Assembly (NCBI GenBank): GCA_017996595.1 | Contig: JAGOGT010000011.1 | Coordinates: forward strand, 1-10,997 | Origin: Candidatus Cloacimonadota bacterium | GTDB taxonomy: Bacteria > Cloacimonadota > Cloacimonadia > Cloacimonadales > Cloacimonadaceae | Length of the DNA stretch: 10,997 nucleotides | Direction: 5' to 3' | In this document: positions 5,775 to 10,997 of the stretch, in pieces | How positions within the stretch are numbered: the first letter of the stretch is position 1 | Layout: each line of letters starts with the position of its first letter | Notes under the pieces: generated by a model | Told to the model about the DNA's origin: nothing | The model's database searches: none | The model's input: only the letters and a program-made list of their open reading frames with translations | Program-made: the position numbers and the translations under genes

Positions 5775-7702
5775 TGTTCCAATTATCCTTTCTCAATGCC
5801 TCTCTGCTGTTTTTTGCGGCAGCCACGATTCTTCCTCTGCTCATCTGGCTGCTGGCCAAAAAGAAGCCCCACAAGGTAATCTTTTCCACTCTGCGCTTCA
5901 TCAAGCTAAGCAAGCAGCAGGAGAAAAGACGCAGCAAGCTGAAGAACATCCTGCTGCTCATCATCAGGATGCTGATCATACTGCTGGTAGCCCTGGCGGT
6001 TGCCCGCCCCATGTTCAATACCAAAAATCTGAAGCCTTCCAGAAAGCATCCTCCCACGGCCATCGCCATCCTGCTGGATACCAGCTATAGCATGGACTAT
6101 GCTCAGGGCGGCAAAAGCACCCTCCAGCTTGCCAAAGAAGCAATCTCCAAAATCAATGCCCGCAGCAACGATGACGATCAACTGGTGCTCATCAGTTCCG
6201 ATGCCAATTGGAATCTGCTGAATTCCCAGCTCTATGCCGGTAAAATCCCGGAAGCATTGCTGGATAAGCTGAATATCTCCTATTTGCCCCTCAGCCTTCA
6301 GGAAATGCTGCTCTTTGCCGAAACCAAGCTGAAGGAAAGCCAGATGCCAAATCAGGAGATTTACCTGCTCAGCGATAACCGCACGCCTCCGGAAACGCTA
6401 AAAACCTCCATCCCCATGGCTGCCATTCCCCTGCGCGAAGATAATAGCTACGAAAATCTCAGCATCAGCAAAGCAGGGGTGCTGCCCCAATTAGTGGATA
6501 AACGCCGGATGCAGCAGCTCCAATTCACTCTGGAAAATCACGGCACGCATGATCGCCGCGACGTACTGGTAAAAGCCGTATTGGGAGACATCAAACTGGC
6601 GGAAAAATTCGTATCGGTACCTGCCAAAACCAGCATCACCGAAACCATCCCCATCGAATTGCGCGCGGATGGATGGCAAAGCGGTTACCTGGAGGTGCTG
6701 GATGAGCTGCAAACTCAGGATAACCGTGCCTATTTTGCCTTTCCTTTCTTCACTAAGCCCCGCATCGCAGTAGTAAGCCAATCCGGCACTCTGCCCCTGA
6801 TTCTGGACACCATGCTGCGGGTTTATACCGGTGCCGCACCAGTCATTGTTTCACCTCAGAATCTTTCCCTGGGCAGCATCGACGCCTATCAGCTGTTTAT
6901 CATTCACGATTGCGGTCCACTTAGTCCCCGCCTGCGTGAGCTCTTCAGCACCCTGGCCAGCAAGGAAACCGGAGTTCTCTATACTTTGGACGCCACTCTG
7001 GGTAGCGATCTTAAAGCTCACCTGAATAACGTTTTTTCTATCGGGATCACCGATCGCAGTCAAAAGGTGCTCAGCATTGATCTGATAAGTAAGCACCACT
7101 ATATCTCCTCCCTCATTGCCGACAAGCAGCTGAAGCACAATCAAAGCGGAGATTTCTGGCAAGCCAGTTCCAAAGGTGCCTCCGTGCTGCTCTCTGCTCA
7201 GAAAGTACCGCTGGCTGTAGTCTCCGGCAAGCAGTCCCTGTGGCTGTGGAATCTTTCCGGAAGCCAGAATCCCTTCTTTGTGGATCCCGCCTTCCCTGTT
7301 TTTGCCTTCCGCACCTTTGATTATCTGGCCAGCACCAATGTTCCCGAAACCGGCCTGCAGGTAGGCGAAACCATCACCTTTGACCGCCTGAAACTTCCTC
7401 AGGGTGAAATAGTTAGCAACCGCAAACACCTTGCCACCCGTCCGGGAATCTATACTCTGGAGCCGGATAGCCCCCGCGAGCTGGTGAAGGCCATAAATAT
7501 CGATTATTCCGATTCCCAGGCACGTATAAATCCTCCCCGGGGCATCAAAACCCTCGGCAAAAACTGGCAAAATCAGCTATTCTTTTCCCGCCTTGGCCAT
7601 GATCTCTGGAAAACCCTTCTGGCCATCGCCTTAGCCCTCGTGCTTCTGGAACTGCTCATCGTGAAACTGGAAGAAGCACGCTCCGGAACCTCAAACCCAT
7701 AA
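5774..7702 (+). CDS. BatA-domain membrane protein with vWA-like and GATase1-like regions
   Basis: This is a 642-residue inner-membrane protein. Residues 1-80 match the BatA (aerotolerance regulator N-terminal) double-transmembrane domain: helix near 9-28, a basic cytoplasmic loop with FSTLRFIK and KKRR-like content, then helix near 59-80 ending ARPMF. A vWA-like region follows with the metal-binding start D102-T-S-Y-S106 and a later S200-D201-N in place of the usual TDG; the MIDAS threonine is not obvious, so metal binding may be impaired. From R330 (RIAVVSQSG, YQLFIIHDCGP) a Rossmann-like region resembles the GATase1-like domain often found in long BatA proteins. A beta-rich segment (VGETITFDRL, ATRPGIYTLEP) precedes a final helix at about 612-634 and a short tail. 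Such proteins usually sit with MoxR ATPase, DUF58 and BatB genes, which are not in this window. Its function is not known in detail; envelope assembly or stress tolerance is inferred. Translation is probably coupled to the barrel gene. Confidence 0.85.
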   Translation: MFQLSFLNASLLFFAAATILPLLIWLLAKKKPHKVIFSTLRFIKLSKQQEKRRSKLKNILLLIIRMLIILLVALAVARPMFNTKNLKPSRKHPPTAIAILLDTSYSMDYAQGGKSTLQLAKEAISKINARSNDDDQLVLISSDANWNLLNSQLYAGKIPEALLDKLNISYLPLSLQEMLLFAETKLKESQMPNQEIYLLSDNRTPPETLKTSIPMAAIPLREDNSYENLSISKAGVLPQLVDKRRMQQLQFTLENHGTHDRRDVLVKAVLGDIKLAEKFVSVPAKTSITETIPIELRADGWQSGYLEVLDELQTQDNRAYFAFPFFTKPRIAVVSQSGTLPLILDTMLRVYTGAAPVIVSPQNLSLGSIDAYQLFIIHDCGPLSPRLRELFSTLASKETGVLYTLDATLGSDLKAHLNNVFSIGITDRSQKVLSIDLISKHHYISSLIADKQLKHNQSGDFWQASSKGASVLLSAQKVPLAVVSGKQSLWLWNLSGSQNPFFVDPAFPVFAFRTFDYLASTNVPETGLQVGETITFDRLKLPQGEIVSNRKHLATRPGIYTLEPDSPRELVKAINIDYSDSQARINPPRGIKTLGKNWQNQLFFSRLGHDLWKTLLAIALALVLLELLIVKLEEARSGTSNP

Positions 7703-7712
7703 GAGATGCATT

Positions 7713-9581
7713 ATGATCTTAGAAACCATCACCAAGCCCGATCAGATTCGCCGCCTGAAACCCAGTGAGCTGAAAATTCTGGCCACCGAAGTGCGCTCCC
7801 GCATCGTGGAAGTAGTATCTCAAACCGGTGGTCATCTTGCCCCCAGTTTGGGAACGGTGGATCTCACCATCGCCCTGCTCCACCTCTTTGACCCCCTGAA
7901 AGACCGCATTGTATGGGACGTGGGGCATCAAAGCTATGGCTGGAAAATCCTCACCGGACGCAATTCTGAATTGCACACCCTGCGCCAGTTTGGAGGCCTT
8001 TGCGGATTCCCGAATCGCGATGAAAGCCCCTATGACGCCTTTAGCACCGGACACAGCAGCACCTCCATCTCCGCAGCTCTGGGCATGGCTTGTGGCCGCG
8101 ATCTGAACAAAGAAAAAGGCCACAGCATTGCCATCATCGGCGATGGCGCTTTAACCGGAGGCATGAGCTTCGAAGCGCTAAATCACGCCGGACACCTCCA
8201 AAAGAACAAATTCATCGTGATCCTGAACGACAACGCCATGTCCATCTCCAAAAACGTGGGGGGACTGCAGAAATATATGGCCAGAATGATGGCCAGCCGC
8301 CACTATAACAGCCTTAAGCAGCAGGTTTGGGATCTTTCCGGCAGCCTTCCGGAAGGGGTGCGCCGCCGTTTTATCTATGGTGCCCGCAAGCTGGAAGAAT
8401 CCATGATGAATATCCTCATCCCCAATATCATCTTTGAGGATCTGGGCTTCAAATATGTTGGCCCCATCGATGGCCATAATATCGATCAGCTCATCACCAT
8501 CATCCACCGCGTGCAGCGCTACATGGTTGGCCCCGTGCTCATCCATGTGGTAACCCAAAAAGGCAAGGGCTATGCTCCGGCGGAGGAAAATGCCTCCCTC
8601 TTCCACGGCATCGGACCCTTCGAAGCCACAAGCGGAAAGCCCGTATGCTCCGGCAAAGAAAGCTATAGCGCCGTGATGGGAAACAGCCTCACCGCCCTGG
8701 CCAAAGCTAATCCCAAAATCGTAGCCATCACCGCTGCCATGACTGCCGGAACCGGACTCAGCCCCTTTGAAAAGACCTTCCCCGAGCGCTTTTTTGACGT
8801 AGGCATCGCCGAACAGCATGCTGTAACCCTCGCCGCAGGCATGGCCACCAAGGGCATCAAACCCTTTGTGGCGATCTATTCCACCTTCATGCAACGCGCT
8901 TTAGACCAGGTGATTCACGATGTGGCTCTGCCCCGTTTGCCTGTGGTATTTTGTCTGGATCGGGCTGGACTGGTTGGCGATGACGGTGCCACGCATCATG
9001 GAGCCTTCGATCTGGCGTTTCTTAGCTTTATTCCAAATATGATGGTGCTCACTCCATCCAGCGGCAATGAGCTAAGCGCCATGCTGGCCTGGGCTGCCAC
9101 CTATACTGCTGGCCCCATAGCCATTCGCTATCCGCGGGGAACGGCTCTTTGCCTGCCCGAAGGAAGCATCCCCGAAAATTATGATCCCACCACCGCCAAA
9201 ACCATGCATAAAGGAAAGCAAATCGCCCTTATCGGCATTGGGGAAGCCTTCAGCCTGGCCACCGAGGTCCACCACGAGCTTACAGAAAAAGGCTACCAGC
9301 CCACGCTGATCCAGCTATCCTGCATCAAGCCTCTGGACGCGCAAGCCCTGAACGCCCTGGCAAAAACGCACAGCCATCTTTTCACCTTCGAACATGGCTC
9401 CCAATTGGGCGGAGCGGGAAGCCATATTTCCCAGCTCCTTAGCCACGCCAATATCCACATCCGCAATTTCGGCTATCCCGATAAATTCATTCCCCATGGC
9501 AATAATACCCTGCTGCTGGAAAGCATCGGCTTCACCGCCAAAGACCTTTCTGCAGCCATCACCGCCGACCTGAAGAGCTGA
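7713..9581 (+). CDS. dxs: 1-deoxy-D-xylulose-5-phosphate synthase
   Basis: The 622-residue length is normal for DXS, which condenses pyruvate and glyceraldehyde-3-phosphate to deoxyxylulose phosphate, the entry step of the MEP isoprenoid pathway and a source of thiamine and pyridoxal precursors. Features in order: GGH41LAPSLGTV and DVGH72Q (active-site histidines); G143-D-G-A-L-T-G-G ... N172-D-N174, the thiamine diphosphate/Mg2+ motif; PIDGHN; KGKGYAPAE; the pyrimidine-binding domain with F-D-V-G-I-A-E367-Q-H, where E367 is the cofactor-activating glutamate; the DRAGLVGDDGATHHG loop; RYPRG; and a transketolase C-terminal domain with GGAGS and GYPDKFIPHG. No catalytic residue appears missing. 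ATG 7713 follows the BatA stop by ten bases, with AAGAGA at 7701-7706 as a modest ribosome binding site. It is not accompanied by ispA or xseB, its common partners elsewhere. Confidence 0.98.
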   Translation: MILETITKPDQIRRLKPSELKILATEVRSRIVEVVSQTGGHLAPSLGTVDLTIALLHLFDPLKDRIVWDVGHQSYGWKILTGRNSELHTLRQFGGLCGFPNRDESPYDAFSTGHSSTSISAALGMACGRDLNKEKGHSIAIIGDGALTGGMSFEALNHAGHLQKNKFIVILNDNAMSISKNVGGLQKYMARMMASRHYNSLKQQVWDLSGSLPEGVRRRFIYGARKLEESMMNILIPNIIFEDLGFKYVGPIDGHNIDQLITIIHRVQRYMVGPVLIHVVTQKGKGYAPAEENASLFHGIGPFEATSGKPVCSGKESYSAVMGNSLTALAKANPKIVAITAAMTAGTGLSPFEKTFPERFFDVGIAEQHAVTLAAGMATKGIKPFVAIYSTFMQRALDQVIHDVALPRLPVVFCLDRAGLVGDDGATHHGAFDLAFLSFIPNMMVLTPSSGNELSAMLAWAATYTAGPIAIRYPRGTALCLPEGSIPENYDPTTAKTMHKGKQIALIGIGEAFSLATEVHHELTEKGYQPTLIQLSCIKPLDAQALNALAKTHSHLFTFEHGSQLGGAGSHISQLLSHANIHIRNFGYPDKFIPHGNNTLLLESIGFTAKDLSAAITADLKS

Positions 9582-9586
9582 GGTTC

Positions 9587-10936
9587 ATGACCGGAGCATC
9601 TGATCCAATTTGTGCCTTAATCACCCCGGGAGGCTATGCAGCCATCGCCATGCTGCGTATCAGTGGCAAGGGTGCCATCGAACTCACAGCCAGGCATTTC
9701 CGTCCCGCCACCAAACTGCTGGAAGCCAGATCGCACAGCATCGTGCATGGATATTTCACCGATGCCGAAGGCAGAGATATCGATGAAGTGCTCGCCTATA
9801 TCTTCCGCAAACCTCACAGCTACACCGGCGAAGACCTGGTGGAGCTTTCCTGCCATGGCAATCCCGATCTGGCAAAACGCATCTTGCAGACCTTGCTGAT
9901 CTCCTGCCGTCCTGCCAATCCGGGTGAATTCACGCTGCGTGCGTACCTGAATGGCAAGCTGGATTTGAATCAGGCGGAAGCGGTGAACGACCTCATCCAT
10001 GCCAAGGCACATCGCGCCGAAAAGGCTGCCCTGATGCAGCTTCAGGGACAGCTCAGCAAATTCTTGCAGCAGCTTTTGGAAAGCATTCTCCATCTGCGCA
10101 TGCGCTGCGAATTGGCCATCGACTTTTCCGATCAGGACTTGCCACTCCCCGAGAATCAAGAGCTTCGCCACGAGCTGGAACAGGTTCTGGAAGCTGCTAA
10201 GGCTTTGGCTGCCACGGGCAATCAGGGTAAATTGATCCGCGAAGGCATCAAAATCTGCCTCAGCGGTGCTCCCAATGCCGGTAAATCATCTCTTTTCAAT
10301 GCCTTCCTGAAGCAAAACCGGGCCCTGGTTACCCCCCATCCTGGCACTACCAGGGACTATCTGGAAGAAAGCATCTCGCTAAATGGCTTTCCAGTTATTT
10401 TTTACGATACGGCGGGCCTTAGAGACGATCCCGACAGCATCGAAGCCCAAGGCATTGCCAAAAGCCTCGAACTGATGCACTCCGCCGATCTGATATTGTA
10501 TCTTATCGATGCCACGCTTCCCGATAATCACGCTCTTCCGGATCTGGAACCCGAGCTGCTGCACAAAACCCTTTTTGTTTATAGCAAAATGGATCTTTTG
10601 CCTGCTGGTAAAAACATCCCCCAAGCTGCCATTCCCTGTTCCGCCCTTCTCCCCGATGGTCTGAAACAAGCCTCCGAAGCGATTTTGCATCACCTGATGC
10701 TGCATGACCTATCCCCCGATGAACCTCTGGTAACCAATGCCCGTCAGCTTTCCGCGCTGCATAAAAGCATTGCCTTCCTTGATGAAGCGCTGCTAGCCCA
10801 TAGCGAGAATAGAGGTTACGAATTCATCGCCTTTGAGCTTGGCTCGGCGGGAGCTGCCCTCGAAGAAATCTTGGGCATTATCAGCAGTGACGACCTTCTG
10901 GGAGAGATCTTCAGCAATTTCTGCATCGGTAAATAA
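9587..10936 (+). CDS. mnmE: tRNA uridine-5-carboxymethylaminomethyl(34) synthesis GTPase MnmE (TrmE)
   Basis: The 449-residue protein is complete. With MnmG it installs the carboxymethylaminomethyl (cmnm5) group on wobble uridine of certain tRNAs, using a folate one-carbon unit. The N-terminal folate-binding domain (about 4-118) shows LRISG, SYTGEDLVELSCHGN and NPGEFTLRAYLNGKLDLNQAE. A helical domain follows, with the GTPase domain inserted: P-loop G227-A-P-N-A-G-K-S235, switch G253-T-T-R-D257, D274-T-A-G-L-R, and the guanine-specificity motif as S333-K-M-D336 in place of the usual N-K-x-D. The protein ends in the diagnostic C446-I-G-K449. ATG 9587 is preceded by GAGG at 9580-9583 with only three bases between, and lies five bases after the dxs stop, so it is likely co-transcribed with dxs. 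No mnmG is in the window. Confidence 0.98.
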   Translation: MTGASDPICALITPGGYAAIAMLRISGKGAIELTARHFRPATKLLEARSHSIVHGYFTDAEGRDIDEVLAYIFRKPHSYTGEDLVELSCHGNPDLAKRILQTLLISCRPANPGEFTLRAYLNGKLDLNQAEAVNDLIHAKAHRAEKAALMQLQGQLSKFLQQLLESILHLRMRCELAIDFSDQDLPLPENQELRHELEQVLEAAKALAATGNQGKLIREGIKICLSGAPNAGKSSLFNAFLKQNRALVTPHPGTTRDYLEESISLNGFPVIFYDTAGLRDDPDSIEAQGIAKSLELMHSADLILYLIDATLPDNHALPDLEPELLHKTLFVYSKMDLLPAGKNIPQAAIPCSALLPDGLKQASEAILHHLMLHDLSPDEPLVTNARQLSALHKSIAFLDEALLAHSENRGYEFIAFELGSAGAALEEILGIISSDDLLGEIFSNFCIGK

Positions 10937-10997
10937 CTTCTCCGGCAGTAGTCCTCAGCCCTTATAAAGAGTAGAAAAAGTGATGATCACAGGGGCC
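10937..10997. other. 61-base stretch after mnmE without a supportable gene
   Basis: This is the longest non-coding stretch in the window and it is cut by the window edge. It holds a TATAAA at 10963-10968 without a convincing -35 partner, a purine-rich AAAGAGTAGAAAAAG, and a five-base inverted repeat GTGAT-G-ATCAC at 10980-10990. GTG 10980 or ATG 10983 opens a frame running off the end (VMITGA), which could start another gene behind a weak purine-rich site, but six codons are too few to judge. There is no stem followed by a T-run that would act as an intrinsic terminator. Confidence 0.4.

Noticed and set aside
6851..7570. 239-codon open frame on the - strand
   Set aside because: Opposite the BatA-protein gene, with no domain, ribosome site or hydrophobic pattern of its own.
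8178..8894. 238-codon open frame on the - strand
   Set aside because: Entirely opposite the catalytic core of dxs; codon bias of that gene explains the lack of stops.
10980..10990. GTGAT-G-ATCAC inverted repeat as an operator or terminator
   Set aside because: Only five base pairs with a one-base centre, no T-run, and common by chance; not a terminator.
10963..10997. Promoter (TATAAA) and start of a further gene (GTG 10980 or ATG 10983)
   Set aside because: No -35 element at proper spacing and only about six codons before the window ends; not enough to call.

Overview
The window reads as one block of nine genes, all on the + strand and almost without spacing. Adjacent genes overlap or are separated by at most about 20 bases. 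The composition is close to balanced GC. The likely source is a Gram-negative bacterium of the Fibrobacteres-Chlorobi-Bacteroidetes (FCB) group, most plausibly Candidatus Cloacimonadota. The reasons are a secreted beta-propeller protein with a type IX secretion (T9SS type A) C-terminal sorting domain (NYPNPF ... YNLRGQKV ... GIYLYKL), a PorV/PorQ-like barrel protein, and a long BatA-domain protein. The phylum assignment is an inference from protein style, as no rRNA or other marker is present.

Layout. Bases 1-1368 hold the 3' part of a secreted FG-GAP/VCBS-type propeller protein. Bases 1368-2069 encode the PLP-binding protein YggS. Bases 2066-4736 hold three genes that point to lipids: a divergent PlsY-like membrane protein that starts at TTG, a large GNAT-superfamily acyltransferase of uncharacterised type, and a PAP2 phosphatase/transferase resembling the inositol-phosphorylceramide-synthase branch. 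Bases 4752-5774 encode an outer-membrane barrel with a signal peptide. Bases 5774-7702 encode a BatA/vWA/GATase-like inner-membrane protein. Bases 7713-9581 encode DXS (first step of the MEP isoprenoid pathway) and 9587-10936 encode MnmE (tRNA wobble-uridine modification GTPase). The last 61 bases hold no supportable gene.

How the genes fit together. Dxs, MnmE and YggS are housekeeping. The rest concerns the cell envelope: a cargo protein for a type IX-like secretion route, a PorV-like barrel that could belong to that route, a membrane-anchored BatA protein, and the lipid trio. No promoter or terminator is visible between genes, and several stop/start overlaps (TAATG, TTGA, TGATG) suggest translational coupling, so a single long transcript is plausible.

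Most worth a second look: (i) the PlsY-like / GNAT / Aur1-like PAP2 trio, which could be part of an unusual lipid pathway, possibly sphingolipid; (ii) loss of key PlsY motif residues in the PlsY-like protein; (iii) a reversal of GC skew near 4 kb although all genes keep the same direction. I found no CRISPR array, mobile element, RNA gene or obvious defence system.
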